Shown here piece after piece: positions 42,131 to 53,100 of a stretch of DNA of 64,000 nt; the first letter of the stretch is position 1; every line of letters starts with the position of its first letter. The notes under the pieces were generated by a model. The model saw only the letters and a list, made by a program, of their open reading frames with translations. It was not told the origin of the DNA and ran no database searches. The stretch spans positions 372,001 through 436,000 of the forward strand of contig NW_025407835.1 in the NCBI RefSeq assembly GCF_003324165.1, written 5' to 3'. The position numbers and the translations under genes are program-made. The stretch comes from Naegleria lovaniensis. Taxonomy: Eukaryota > Heterolobosea > Eutetramitea > Acrasida > Naegleriidae.

Positions 42131-44495
42131 TTAAATATCAATAATTTCCTTACTTCCTCTCGTGATGTGGTGCTCATTTTCAAGTTCCTTCTCACCATTC
42201 AAAGTCTCTGAAACCACATCAATTTTATGCGATAACAATTCCCAAATATATTCATCCAAAGTGTTTCTAGCAATCAAATAGTGAATATCAACGGTACTCT
42301 TTTGTCCAATTCTGTGAGCTCTATCTTCACATTGCACCAATGATCCGCTGTTCCATGTCAATTCTCCAAACACCACTGTTTTACAAGGCACAAAATTCAA
42401 TCCAACACCAGCCACTGCAATACTCAAAATTGCTACCTTTACATCAGGATCTTCTCTGAATTGTTGTGAAATGTCTTGTCGTTGATCGATTGGTGTTTCT
42501 CCATCAATTCTCACAAACTTGTAGGTTTTTCCTTCTCGAACCTTAATATCTTGAATTTCATCACGAATGTGCTCCTCGATGGTGTTCATCACAGATCTGT
42601 GATGAGCAAAAATTAAAAACTTTTCTCCTTTTCTCAAATACTTTCTTGCAAAGAGTCCAATAGATCTCTGTTTAGCCACAGCTGTGAGATTATATTTCTG
42701 TAACACTTCAGAGTCATTGGGATCGAGAATACTTCCTTTCTTTCTTTTTCTAAAACTTTCAAAAGTTAATCGGTGAGGTCCAATATCTTCTTCTGGTAGA
42801 TTCAAATAGGTTAAAAATCGTCTCTTTGGAGGTAATTGAGACAATACATCTCGCTTCAATCTTCTTATCATTACAGATCGACTTAACAGAACATGTAATT
42901 CTGACAATCGTTTGCTTCCTCGGTAATCAGCTCCTGTAAAATAAGTGCTTTTCAAATCGCAATATCGTTCACCGAATTGAGTCTTTTTCAAAAGTGTTGC
43001 CTTTCCTTTTTGTGAAGATAAAAGTGCTTTCATTTGAGTGAACAGTTCAATTGGTCTGCTTGGAGAAGCTGTTCCAGATATCAAAATTACTCGCTTGGAT
43101 GTTTTCAATAGAGGTAGAATGTTCTTGGCTCGTTTCGAATCATCGTTCTTAATCATGTGAGACTCGTCACCAATAATTAAAGAAAACTTAGATAACCATT
43201 CACTAATTTTGGTATCATTAGTGGAATTCTTGGATATTAGGTCGTAAGAAATGATAAAAGCTAAATATTTCTTTGGTTGAACGGATGTCTCGTCGATCAG
43301 TTTCATCAAATTTTGAGTACTATCCACAATGGCAATATATTGTTCTAAACTGTCTCCTTGAATGTTAAAAGTGTCACCAACTGTTTTCTTTACCCAATCC
43401 ATGTCAATCCATGTCGTCAGCTCTTTTTTCCAATTATTATGAAGGCTACAAGGTCCAACAATAAGCATTGGCCAATCCTTGGTATAATAGCATGCAATTC
43501 CTAAAGCTTGCAATGTCTTTCCTAAACCCATTTCATCACTAATTACAGAATATATTCAGCAGCTTTTGTAACAATTTGAAACCATCTCACACTTACCATA
43601 GCATGACTCGTCCATCTCTAGATATTCCAAATTCGATGCCTTCTTTTTGAAAAGGTAAAATACTACTGAACATTTTAGCTGGAAGTCTTAATGAGAGATC
43701 GTATTCACTTTTGTTTCTTTTTTGTCGTGTCTTAAAAGCCTTTACCATCATATCATAATGATCCAAAACTTCAAACACAAAGTTTGGTATTGGCTCCAAT
43801 AGAATGTCATCAAAATTTTCTGTGAAAAACTTTAGAATTTCGTCATAGTCAAAGTACGAAAAATATAGAACTGGTGGAATTTGAGACAAAGTAGGATTAG
43901 GACGATCTTGAATTACTTGTATCACTTGTTCTTCATTATCAATGACATTTTCTTCAGAGGTCGTGATGGATTGTTCTTCCGATTCTGATGAATGATGATT
44001 CAGATGTGAATGAGGTTGATAAACCTTTTCCACGTGAAAGGTGGATGTTAACGCATCTTTGACTCTGTTGTAAACATTCATACTTGGAAATATTAATTTA
44101 ATACTCAATTTGTCAGTGATAGAATGAATCTCTAAGTGTTTCTTGTTTCTAAAAGTATCAACTTCAAATTGAATTCTTCTGCTCCTTTCTGTTTCTTCCT
44201 TTTTATGATCAGCCATTCGTTGAACAGCAGCTCTTTTTTTCCAATCCCAACCCAATGTCTTTCCGATCATGTTTGAAAATTCTCTTCTCATCATCACATC
44301 ATTGTAAGATTTTACAATATAATTGGAATGAGATATTTTTGTGATGAATGGATCGGAATTGATGAGATGCATGTATGGTATACTTTCCTTTCGGCGGATG
44401 TGTGTCGGGATGATAGGCTGACCGATCATTGGTAGCAGTAAGGACGAGAATTGTGCACACCTAGAGGATGTATTTGTTCTTGCAAATGCTAGCAT
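42131..44495 (-). CDS. SNF2 annealing-helicase family protein (SMARCAL1/ZRANB3 type)
   Basis: Exons 44495-43597 and 43538-42131; 58-nt intron; 768 residues. ATP-dependent remodeller of forked or bubble DNA in the SMARCAL1/ZRANB3 group. The motor starts LPAKMFSSILPFQKEGIEF, with motif I CDEMGLGKTLQALGIA formed across the intron, motif II IIGDESHMIKN with the DESH box typical of SMARCAL1, motif III ILISGTASPSRPIELF, motif V VAILSIAVAGVGLNF and motif VI QCEDRAHRIGQ. The N-terminal 300 residues hold a weakly HARP-like segment (KLSIKLIFPSMNVYNRVKDA) that I cannot assign firmly. The first 36 residues (MLAFARTNTSSRCAQFSSLL onward) contain Arg but no acidic residue, as in a mitochondrial presequence. 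RPA-binding and zinc-finger modules were not seen. Confidence 0.85.
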
Positions 44496-44717
44496 TTTTT
44501 TTGAAATTCAATCAATTCTCTTATGGACCATCCGTCTTGAAAGAATAATTAATTAATAATTTCATCAAGTTCAACCTGATACATTTTCGTTTTGATACAG
44601 TTGGAGTCCAACATCGGCAACATACCGACATCTCAATCATGGCTTGTTAGCTTGACATAATGTTGAGAGAAATGACGTTGGCGGGTGTCATTTACAACTT
44701 AGTAAATCGTTGAAAAA
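44496..44717. promoter_or_regulatory. Divergent helicase / SCAR promoter region
   Basis: 222 bp between start codons at 44495 (-) and 44718 (+). The SCAR ATG has the A-rich context GAAAAAATG common in this window. No further motif is convincing. Confidence 0.4.
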
Positions 44718-46562
44718 ATGTCTCTCATCATGTCCTATGGCCTCGAACACTCTCAAACCGTGGGAGAGAGGTTATATGGTAATGATGTGTTTGAAAAGGT
44801 TAAGAATAGTCTTTCAAGCCTCCAACCATCAACAACAGAAAATATTTCTTCTCATCTCGAAAATCACGATTCAAACAAAATCCATACTGGTAGCAAGACA
44901 AAGACAGCCTACAAGAGTCAACAATCATCGGAGAGTCACACATTGACAGCTTCTACAAATTCAATATCTTCGACGGAGAGTTCAAAAAACAAGAGAATCT
45001 CTTCTTCGATCAAGTCATTGTCAATTACATTAGACACGAGCCATCAAAACTACAAAGGAAAGGCATTGGATCATCAAACAACCAATCAATGCATTTATCT
45101 CACCACATTACTAGGCATGTTGGATAATTTAAGAAAACTGTCCATAGCTTCTCAAGTTGCAATTGCGAACATCACGTCATTGAGTGACAAAACGTTTAAG
45201 AGAGTGTGCCTTGTGCATGACAAGTATCAAGAGTTGAGGGCCAAACTTGAGAGTATGGAATATGATCATTTACGTACCAAGGATGAAACGAAACCTGTGG
45301 TGAGATATCAAGAACCTGAGCAAGGACGTTTCAATCCAAGTACCATGAGTGACGGATGGTATGAACAATACTTGAAGTGTCCTGATAATCCCAATTTCAA
45401 ACCACTCGAAGACTTGATTTTGAAACCTGGCTATGCCAATACAACCATTTCTCAAAATTATTCAAATCCAGACGGTATATTTTCTTCTTGGAAAGATAAT
45501 TATGTTCGACAAATGAAGAATGAAATCAAAAACAATTCGGCTCTAGCGTCTTCAAGAAAATCCTTACAAATTGGAGATGTGGTTGTACCTGAGAAAAAAG
45601 TGAAAAGAATCAAACAGGCATGGAAACAGTTTGATAAAGATAATGGTCTCAAGCAACTAGTACAAAAACGAGAAGGAAGTTGCAGTAGTAGTACACAACT
45701 GTCAGAATCACAAAAGATTGTCATTACAGGTTGTCAACAAGCAGCCCCAACTAGGAAAACAAAGATTCATTCCGTCATGAGATCTGCAAGTCAAAAAACG
45801 ATTCTGACTACAGCCACAAATGTTTCATCTCCACCTAAAGCAGATGTAAGGCGAAAACCATTACCATCAATACCGAAATCTAACAGTCAAGCCAGTGGTG
45901 AGTCAAATATTTCTGAATTATCACTGAACTTGAAAATATCATCACCTTCACACGAGTCTTCCCCAATTCCATCGTCGACAAGCGAAGAAGTTTCCCAACC
46001 AATCAGCTCAACAAACAGTTCAATATCAGAGAGCACTGCAACTGCATCAACCATCTTGTCACAACAAGATTGTTCTCACACAGACAGTTCTTCTATTGGA
46101 ATGAATCATGAATCTAGAACTCTCATTCCTCCACCTCCATCAATACCAGCACAAAATTATATTCCACCTCCCCCGCCAATGTCATCAGCCCAGTCTGTAC
46201 TCGTCACTTCTCCAACAATTCCTCCTCCACCTCCTCTTACTTCCATATCCCTTACCTCAAACGCCGTTGGTATTAAAATCTCTGAGTTGGCAGGTGTCAG
46301 CAGACAACAGAAACAATCAGTCTCACCAAGAGATCAAACGGTTAGAAATGATACTATGGCTGATTTGCTTGAGAGTATACGAAAAGGAATTAAGCTTTCT
46401 AAGGCCACAGAACGAGTCATTGCTCAAAAACCACCTCCTACAAAAGAAGCATTTGATGTGTTCAGTGTTCTCAAAGAAAAGTTCAAACTTGCAAGAGGTG
46501 GAGAATCATGTGATGAATCGTTTCGTCATAATTATGGAGAGTCAGCCTCTGAAGATTGGTAA
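44718..46562 (+). CDS. SCAR/WAVE-family actin nucleation promoting factor
   Basis: 614 residues, single exon. Activates Arp2/3 downstream of Rac in pseudopod formation. The N-terminal SCAR-homology-like region has coiled-coil character (QCIYLTTLLGMLDNLRKLSI, NITSLSDKTFKRVCLVHDKY), consistent with packing into the WAVE regulatory complex. A long Ser/Thr-rich linker leads to Pro-rich runs near 470-515 (IPPPPSIPAQNYIPPPPPM and IPPPPPLT), which bind profilin or SH3 domains. At about 545-568 the WH2 motif reads DTMADLLESIRKGIKLSKAT, followed by a connector-like helix (DVFSVLKEKFKLARGG) and a short acidic end ESASEDW with the terminal Trp needed for Arp2/3. The acidic stretch is short. The WASP family is the alternative, but no WH1 or CRIB domain is present. 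Confidence 0.85.
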   Translation: MSLIMSYGLEHSQTVGERLYGNDVFEKVKNSLSSLQPSTTENISSHLENHDSNKIHTGSKTKTAYKSQQSSESHTLTASTNSISSTESSKNKRISSSIKSLSITLDTSHQNYKGKALDHQTTNQCIYLTTLLGMLDNLRKLSIASQVAIANITSLSDKTFKRVCLVHDKYQELRAKLESMEYDHLRTKDETKPVVRYQEPEQGRFNPSTMSDGWYEQYLKCPDNPNFKPLEDLILKPGYANTTISQNYSNPDGIFSSWKDNYVRQMKNEIKNNSALASSRKSLQIGDVVVPEKKVKRIKQAWKQFDKDNGLKQLVQKREGSCSSSTQLSESQKIVITGCQQAAPTRKTKIHSVMRSASQKTILTTATNVSSPPKADVRRKPLPSIPKSNSQASGESNISELSLNLKISSPSHESSPIPSSTSEEVSQPISSTNSSISESTATASTILSQQDCSHTDSSSIGMNHESRTLIPPPPSIPAQNYIPPPPPMSSAQSVLVTSPTIPPPPPLTSISLTSNAVGIKISELAGVSRQQKQSVSPRDQTVRNDTMADLLESIRKGIKLSKATERVIAQKPPPTKEAFDVFSVLKEKFKLARGGESCDESFRHNYGESASEDW

Positions 46563-46627
46563 ATTATTATTCTTCGATCATGTTCAGAGAGGATCACGGT
46601 TGTTTTTGTCGACAACAACAAATAAAA

Positions 46628-47092
46628 ATGAAAGACATTTCCTACTTTCAACATCATCCTTCACACTCCTCTCGATCCACACCATCATTAAACACCACAC
46701 CCATTACTCGGAAATGGTACAATATCAACTTCCATTCACCCTACATTAAATACCTGTTACCTCTCTCTTTGTTAGGATTTATTATGTGCTATAATCAAGA
46801 GTATTTGAGATGGGAGTGGAATCAATTCCAAACTTCAAGAAGAAAACGACAACGCTTTCTTGCAAATAATGCATATTATCAAAAGTATCAAACGAGACCA
46901 CCTGGTTATGCTGGGTCTCTTCAAGAATTGTTTGAACAGAGAGAGCCTGTGGGTTTTTTGAGGAGAGTTCTCTTCCAAATTAAACTATTCATTATGAAAC
47001 ATGAAAGTAAGCTAGATCCTTATCTCAACACGGGAAATGATATCGAGAACCGAATGAAGGCCTATGAATCATTGCTAAAGAAACGGCAATAG
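46628..47092 (+). CDS. Small single-pass membrane protein, unrecognised
   Basis: 154 residues from the Met in AAAAATGAAAGACATT. A Ser/His/Thr-rich N-terminus with few acidic residues leads to one hydrophobic helix (YLLPLSLLGFIMCYNQEYL, about residues 43-61), then a basic segment SRRKRQRFL and a charged C-terminus (MKAYESLLKKRQ). The layout, with a basic N-terminus and a single helix, would fit a mitochondrial inner-membrane protein, but this is inference. An alternative Met at 46580 would add 16 residues. It starts about 65 bp after the SCAR stop, in a different frame, and its stop lies 8 bp from the convergent next gene. No family recognised. Confidence 0.6.
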   Translation: MKDISYFQHHPSHSSRSTPSLNTTPITRKWYNINFHSPYIKYLLPLSLLGFIMCYNQEYLRWEWNQFQTSRRKRQRFLANNAYYQKYQTRPPGYAGSLQELFEQREPVGFLRRVLFQIKLFIMKHESKLDPYLNTGNDIENRMKAYESLLKKRQ

Positions 47093-47100
47093 TAATTGGA

Positions 47101-47430
47101 TTATATGTTGTTGTCCGATTGTGCTTCTTGTGGGTTGGTGGTAACATCATGATGGTTAGGAGACGATGAATTCGATTTCGGGTCCAAAGGAAATTGTTTG
47201 TTGATGATTGAAAATATCTTCAATCTCTCGCATTCACTAAATTCCAAATCTTCCACTTGTTGGAGAGTATCAGCAAATTGAAGAACATCTTTCACTTTCT
47301 CTTCCAATAAATTCATTTTACCCTTTAATTCATCCACTGTTTCGTTAATTGATTGTTCGAATTGTGAGGAATAGTCTCCCGATGAATTTGCAACTTGTTG
47401 TTGTTGTGGATGATGCATCGTTGGCCACAA
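47101..47430 (-). CDS. Small coiled-coil protein, unrecognised
   Basis: 109 residues. A polar N-terminus (MWPTMHHPQQQQ) leads to a heptad-like helix FEQSINETVDELKGKMNLLE, EKVKDVLQFADTLQQVEDLE, then a Ser/Asn/Asp-rich tail. The compact size with one central coiled coil resembles small subunits of assemblies such as Mediator or BLOC/BORC, but I find no identifying motif. Its start is 200 bp from the divergent downstream gene, so this is not simply an antisense shadow. Confidence 0.5.
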   Translation of the reverse strand: MWPTMHHPQQQQVANSSGDYSSQFEQSINETVDELKGKMNLLEEKVKDVLQFADTLQQVEDLEFSECERLKIFSIINKQFPLDPKSNSSSPNHHDVTTNPQEAQSDNNI

Positions 47431-47630
47431 TAAAACTTTTTTTGTAAAATATTTGGAAATTTAAAAAAATGTTGAATAGACTTGCTACAAAAGTAGGTTA
47501 GGCCTTGTTGTTGTTGGATTGGGCATTCAATCATTTATTATTAATATCATTTGATGACACATCAATAATATATGGATATATTGGAAATCACGATGGAACA
47601 CTACTATCTATCGTGATGAATTAATACCCG
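47431..47630. promoter_or_regulatory. Divergent intergenic region with a short inverted repeat
   Basis: 200 bp between the small coiled-coil gene (-) and the next gene (+). Contains an 8-bp inverted repeat ATCACGAT ... ATCGTGAT separated by 15 nt, close to the plus-strand start, and an AT-rich segment AATAATATATGGATATATTGG. Confidence 0.35.
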
Positions 47631-48202
47631 ATGAAAATTGTTGTTCTTCAATCATCATCATTCTCTTCATATTTGCACAACAACAATAGAAATCATCAAA
47701 GATTATCTGTAACAACGCCACCACCAGATCATACGCTGTTGTTGCTCAAACTCCAAAGGCCTATGATACCAGCAAGGAAGTTTTCAAGGCTGCCTCTCCA
47801 CTTCAATCTCTCTGGAGTATTGGTTCTTATGAGGACAGATTGATTTCTCTCTTGAGCGCTATTCGTCCATATAAAATCACCCCAGAATTTGTTAACGCTG
47901 CCAACGAAGTTCTCAACAAACAATATAAAACTGCAGACATCATTCCAAAGGAAAAGACACTCGATTTTGCAAAGTGTATCCAAGGAGTTGATACCATCGA
48001 ATTGGACGAACACACTTTAACTGCTTACTATGGCGAGGACTACAAGGACATTTTACAAGAATTCTTTGAATTGAAGCCATCTCTTTCGCAAAGAGCAATG
48101 GACAGATATCTCCAATTGAATGCTGCCAAATACGAACAAATCAAGAAGGAACGAGCTGAGAGAATTTTGGCTTGGTGCAGAGAAACTGCCAAGAAGTTGT
48201 AA
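47631..48202 (+). CDS. Probable mitochondrial protein of unknown function, 5' end uncertain
   Basis: The certain coding part runs from about 47690 to 48202 in one frame: ATTRSYAVVAQTPKAYDTSK, then SIGSYEDRLISLLSAIRPYK, ending AERILAWCRETAKKL. It has no Met for its first about 130 codons and is preceded by an in-frame TAG at 47687. The likely solution is a 9-nt first exon (ATGAAAATT, 47631-47639) and a 50-nt intron GTTGTTC...CAACAATAG (47640-47689), giving MKIKSSKIICNNATTRSYAV and 173 residues. That N-terminus is basic and free of acidic residues, as in a mitochondrial presequence. The alternative is a frameshift, because the Met frame from 47631 also reads presequence-like residues. The conserved-looking helical C-terminus was not assigned to a family. 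Confidence 0.55.
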
Positions 48203-48260
48203 ATTCATGAATTGAGTCATAAACAAATATTAGGGTTGTTTACTCTGTTTGATAAGAGGA

Positions 48261-49019
48261 TTATCGTGCACTTTTTTGCTGTTCAAATTGACGTAATGTC
48301 TCCAACTTGTCTTGATAGGAAATTCTTTCAAAATTCAATCTGGCGAGCTCTCTATTCGAATAAAACTTTTCTCTGTTGAGAGCTCGTGTCTCCCTAACGT
48401 CTCTGGGTGGTTTGTCTGCATAAAGTGACAAATTAAAAAGAGAATAACTTGCTTCGTTTTGCATTGCTCGTTCTAGTTTTTTCTCGTTCCTTTCCAATAG
48501 TTTGGCTTGAAGCCAAATGTGAAATTCTAAAATCAAATAGGTTGGTAAAAACAGCACTAAAAAGTAGAACAAATAAAGGTGACCTCGTCCTTTTGCTTTT
48601 CTCAATTCTTGACGTTTTTTAATGGTCTCTGCTCCAATCCTGAGGCGTTCATTCCATTGTTGCAGACTGAGCGGATTTCCAGTTAATTTTTCAACAAATA
48701 GATGTGGCAATGATTTTAATTTATCTTCTAATTTGCGAATGTCCTCTTCAAGGCTAGATTCTTGATTGTTGTTGATATTGTTTTGTGCATCGTTATTTTC
48801 TTGAATTTGTGATGATGATGGGAAACGATTCATGTCGTGATTATCACCTTTATCTGAAAGTGCGGAAGATGTAAATCGTAGAGATGTATGATAAGTACGT
48901 TTCAAATTACAAATTGTTGGTCCAATAATTTCCGAAGTTTTTACAGCTGCTGCATGAAACCGCCGTCGAGTGATGGATGTAAATCCCCTGCAGTTTAACA
49001 TCATTTTTATTTGTATCAA
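48261..49019 (-). CDS. Predicted mitochondrial membrane protein, unrecognised
   Basis: 252 residues. The N-terminus is rich in Arg, Ser and Ala (CRGFTSITRRRFHAAAVK, then KRTYHTSLRFTSSAL), a good mitochondrial presequence with a possible cleavage region near 45-55. An Asn/Gln-rich segment and a short coiled coil (SLEEDIRKLEDKLKSL) lead to a hydrophobic helix, LYLFYFLVLFLPTYLILEF, near 148-166, then a basic amphipathic helix (KLLERNEKKLERAM) and a charged C-terminus. Single-pass topology predicted. Met codons at 49019, 49004 and 49001 are possible starts. Convergent with the preceding gene, 58 bp between stops. Confidence 0.65.
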   Translation of the reverse strand: MIQIKMMLNCRGFTSITRRRFHAAAVKTSEIIGPTICNLKRTYHTSLRFTSSALSDKGDNHDMNRFPSSSQIQENNDAQNNINNNQESSLEEDIRKLEDKLKSLPHLFVEKLTGNPLSLQQWNERLRIGAETIKKRQELRKAKGRGHLYLFYFLVLFLPTYLILEFHIWLQAKLLERNEKKLERAMQNEASYSLFNLSLYADKPPRDVRETRALNREKFYSNRELARLNFERISYQDKLETLRQFEQQKSAR

Positions 49020-49100
49020 AATCTAGTCAATTCATGCTCAATGCTCCATGCTATCAGGCTGACATTAAAGGGCAATGTTGGGAACTTGTTTATTGCAAAT

Positions 49101-50032
49101 TTATCGAACCTTTTGTTTTAATTTCTGAAGATTTTGAATGTCGTTAATCTTTCCATTACTTCTTCCTTCAAAACCAGCTCTCTTTCTTTCCGAATTTGTT
49201 GAATTTGTTTGTTGCTTTTTCTGTTTTTGTTTCCTTTTGGCAAGCTGTTCTTGTTTCTTTAATTTAGATTGCAAAACTCTCACATCATTATCATCTCTAC
49301 CTTTAACAATTTTAGTCATGGCCGATTGCATCTTCTCTTCCTTTGCAATTTTATCACCATGTTTCATATGACTCAATTTCGATTGATGTTTAAGTTTTTC
49401 TGAAATGGCCTTCTTAATTTGTTTTTTAGAATTGCGGGATGAAGAGGGTTCATCACTTTCAGCACCATCATCAAAAACATCAACAACTTTGGAGAATTTC
49501 ATCGCGTTTGAATCATTGTCATCTTTTCGTTTTCTCTTTTTAGAATTTTCAGAAGCATCATCATTAAATATTAAGTCTTCATCTTCAGAGTCATCTTCAT
49601 CATCGGATTCAATTGCTAATTTGTTTTTGTATCGCTTTTTGGCCAGCTTGGACATTTTGGATTTTTCATACTTTTGTTTCTTGGCAGCAAAATGTTTGAG
49701 TATTTCATCATCCTCTTCATCGGATTCCACTTGAAGAGGAGTCTTGTTGGAGATGATCGATGAAGGAGAGAACATGGAATAAACTATGTATGTACATCAA
49801 TTGGAATGATAAAAGGTTCGTTAGTAACAGCAATCATCATTATTTAAACAAATGATAATAATAATAATATTATTATTAACAACATTCAAAATGATTCGTT
49901 TAAAACAATAAAATACATACATTTTAAAAAGGTGTTTATATTTTGCGTTAATTCCTTTTGATCATCGACATTGTTTTCGTTGCTGTTGTTGTTCTGCTCC
50001 GATGGCGCTGCTGTTGAAGAATGAGAAGTCAT
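49101..50032 (-). CDS. Charged Lys-rich nucleolar-type protein
   Basis: Two exons, 50032-49921 and 49783-49101, with a 137-nt AT-rich intron; 264 residues. Exon 1 reads MTSHSSTAAPSEQNNN to TFLK; exon 2 joins in phase as FYSMFSPSSI. The protein alternates acidic blocks (VESDEEDDEILKHF; IESDDEDDSEDEDL) with basic ones (KKQKYEKSKMSKLAKKRYK; KKQEQLAKRKQKQKKQQ), typical of ribosome-biogenesis factors. A C-terminal SERKRAGFEGR resembles the end of SURF6-family proteins, but the rest does not match well enough to name it. The intron contains a near-palindromic run of AAT/ATT triplets around 49855-49880. Confidence 0.6.
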
Positions 50033-50125
50033 TTGTTTTTTTTTTCATTCCAATCACAAACTCAAATTTATTGTTGAAAATGTTAATTTCAGTTTCTGAC
50101 TAACAAGAAATCCAGAGTTGATCCT

Positions 50126-53100
50126 CTACGCAGATTTATAATTGAGATACAAAGGACCAATCACAAGAGTAATGGTGGCAAGAAGCTTTGCAAGCACGTG
50201 GAGAGAAGGACCCGTTGTGTCCTAAAGAAACAGCGATCATAACGTTCAATGACAATAAATAAACAACAATACTCCATGTTACATACCTTAAATGGATCTC
50301 CAATGGTGTCACCAATGACGGTTGCTTTATGTACGGAAGACCCTTTTCCACCCAAACTTTTATCCATCTCAGTCAACTTTTTAGCATTATCCCATGCACC
50401 TCCACTGTTATTGAAAAACTGTTGTTTTCAAACAAGGAATGACATTCATGATATAACAATAGCAACAAAATCGATTTGACTTACCAATGCCATTAAAATA
50501 CATGCAATGGTTGCAACCATCAAAAATCCAGCTGATACTTCAGCTCCTAAATAGGGTTGACCAATAGCTTGTCCTATTAATCTAAAGAAGAATCCGACAA
50601 TGGCAGGAGCAAGGAAAGCCAATAATCCAGGAAGAATCATTTGAATCAGAGAAGCACGAGTGACAATAGCAACACATCTCTCATAGTTGGGCTTTTGTCT
50701 AAAGTCCATAATTCCTGGAATTTCTCGGAATTGTCTTCTCACTTCTTCAATGACAGTTTGAGCTGTGTTTCCTACAGCCTTAATGGTGAGAGAGGAGAAG
50801 ACAAAAACAAGACAAGCACCTAAAAGACCGCCAATGAATACTTCTGGAACGGCCAAATTCACAACTCTGAAACTAATTCCGATATATGCTTCAATAGTGT
50901 CCAGAAACGCAGAAAATAGTAAAAAGGCAGCAAGTGCAGCCGATCCTACAGAATAGCCTTTCGTGAGCGCTTTGGTTGTGTTACCAACCGCATCGAGACG
51001 ATCTGTGATCATTCGAATATTTGGTGGTAATGACGACATTTCAGCAATACCTAAATCCAATTCAATACGATGTTTAAAATAGTGGAAGGATTATGATGAG
51101 CACATGACAAGATTGTCACATGTGTTGGATCGTACGAGCTCAAAGACTTACCTCCAGCATTGTCGACAATAGGACCAAGAGCATCCATAGCAAGGATGTA
51201 ACTTGAACTTGAAAGCATACCAATGGTTGCAACTGCAGTTCCAAATAAACCTCCAATAGGAGATCCATATTCATCTAAAATTCCACTACTTCTTCCCAAA
51301 TAGTACGACCCTAAAATTGCAATTGAAATGACAAGGACTGGTACAGCAGTAGACTCCAATCCAACAGCAATACCTGCAATGATATTTGTGGCAGGTCCTG
51401 TCTTGGATGCTTCAATAATGCTTTGAACTGGACGCCAATTGTAGTCTGTGTAATAAATGGTGATGCAAACAAATGCAAATGATGTTAAAATACCAATCAA
51501 TCCACAAAACATAAACTTCCACCATGCATCAGGATATTGATCCGATCTCAGGAACCAATAGGAGCAAGCAACGAAAAGACATGTGGTAATCAACACACTA
51601 ATCACATAGCCGATATTAAGGGCTTTCATTGGGTCATCTAAATGTTCTTGTTTGATCGCTGGTTCATTTTCTTCTTCATTGTCCTCAATTTGTGTCTCAG
51701 ATACTTCAGTCTTCTCTGGAATTTCATTACGAATAAGGGAATAGCTCTCATCGCCGTGAGTCATTTCTGAAAGGTCACGTACTCGAACAAAGAACATTCC
51801 TACCCATGTACCAATCATACCACAAATATGAACAATTAAAGGATAAATGATAAATGAAATGGGTGTGGAAATTTGAGGAAATGCTTGAGTGGTTAGAGTA
51901 CCTCCTAAAATCATCACACCAATATTTTCAGCAGATATGGATTCGAACAAGTCACTGCCACGCCTGTTAAGAGAGTGATATTATCAAAATGTTAGAAAGG
52001 TGATCAAATGATTCGAAATATCATGATGTATCACATACCCTGCGCAATCACCAACATTGTCTCCAACAAGATCTGCAATCACAGCTGGATTACGAATATC
52101 ATCTTCAGGAATGTTTTGTTCCACTTTACCTACAAGATCAGCACCAACGTCAGCAGCCTTAGTGAAAATACCTCCACCCAGTTGAGCGAACAATGCCGAT
52201 AAACTACAACCAAATGAAAAGCCAACAATCATACCAACAATTTGAGTTGGAGTAATGATTTCTTTTGGAATGGCAAGATAAAGGATCGAAAAGAGTACAA
52301 TTACACCCAATATACTTCCTGATACGACCAAAAATCCAACAAATGCTCCTGATCTCATTGCAATGTTAAGGGCCTCTCGATAACTTCTAGTAGCAGCACT
52401 GGCCACTCTTGAATTGGCATTGACACTCACAAACATTCCAACAAATCCTGATAATGCGCTGAAAATCACACCCAATAGAAAACTAATTGTCACAAGTGTA
52501 GCAATAACTGCAATATGCAAGTCAGGATCAGTAGCACTCTTTGCTCGCAACATGTACAACCCGAATAATGCCAAAGCAACAGGAATTGTAATTCCTACAC
52601 CACAAAAATTAAATACTACCTTGCATGTCATTACATACCTGCAATGGCCAAGTACTGTGTTTTTAAAAAACCTTGTGCTCCTTCCTTAATAGGATCTGCT
52701 ACAGCAATCATTTCAGTTGTTCCTCTATTCTTTCTCAGTACGTGAGTGGCTAAAAAGAAGGCACCCACGATCGAAGCAATTGACAAGAATATAATTGTTG
52801 CAATTTGTCCCCATGCCTCTCCATATATTGGGCTGGTCACAACATATTCAAATCTGGCAAAGGAAGTTGTTGAGGGATTAAATGATTGTTTTGGAGTTGC
52901 TGTGACTGTAATGGAACCATTTCCTGGTGTATTTCCAGCATAAAAATCCACACTTGCACTTCCAGAGGCGTCAGTTTGTACTTGTCTTGGTGAAAAGTAT
53001 GGTCTTAATTTTGAATGGACGCCAGGAGTTTCATAGAAATAAATCGTTACATTTTGGGCAGGACCTTTTGTGATTAAGCTGTTCACCGTTACTGTCAATC

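Noticed and set aside
46108-46749. Overlapping plus-strand frame across the SCAR C-terminus and the next gene
   Set aside because: Leu/Pro/His-rich frame shadow of the SCAR Pro-rich region; the SCAR frame has the WH2 and acidic motifs.
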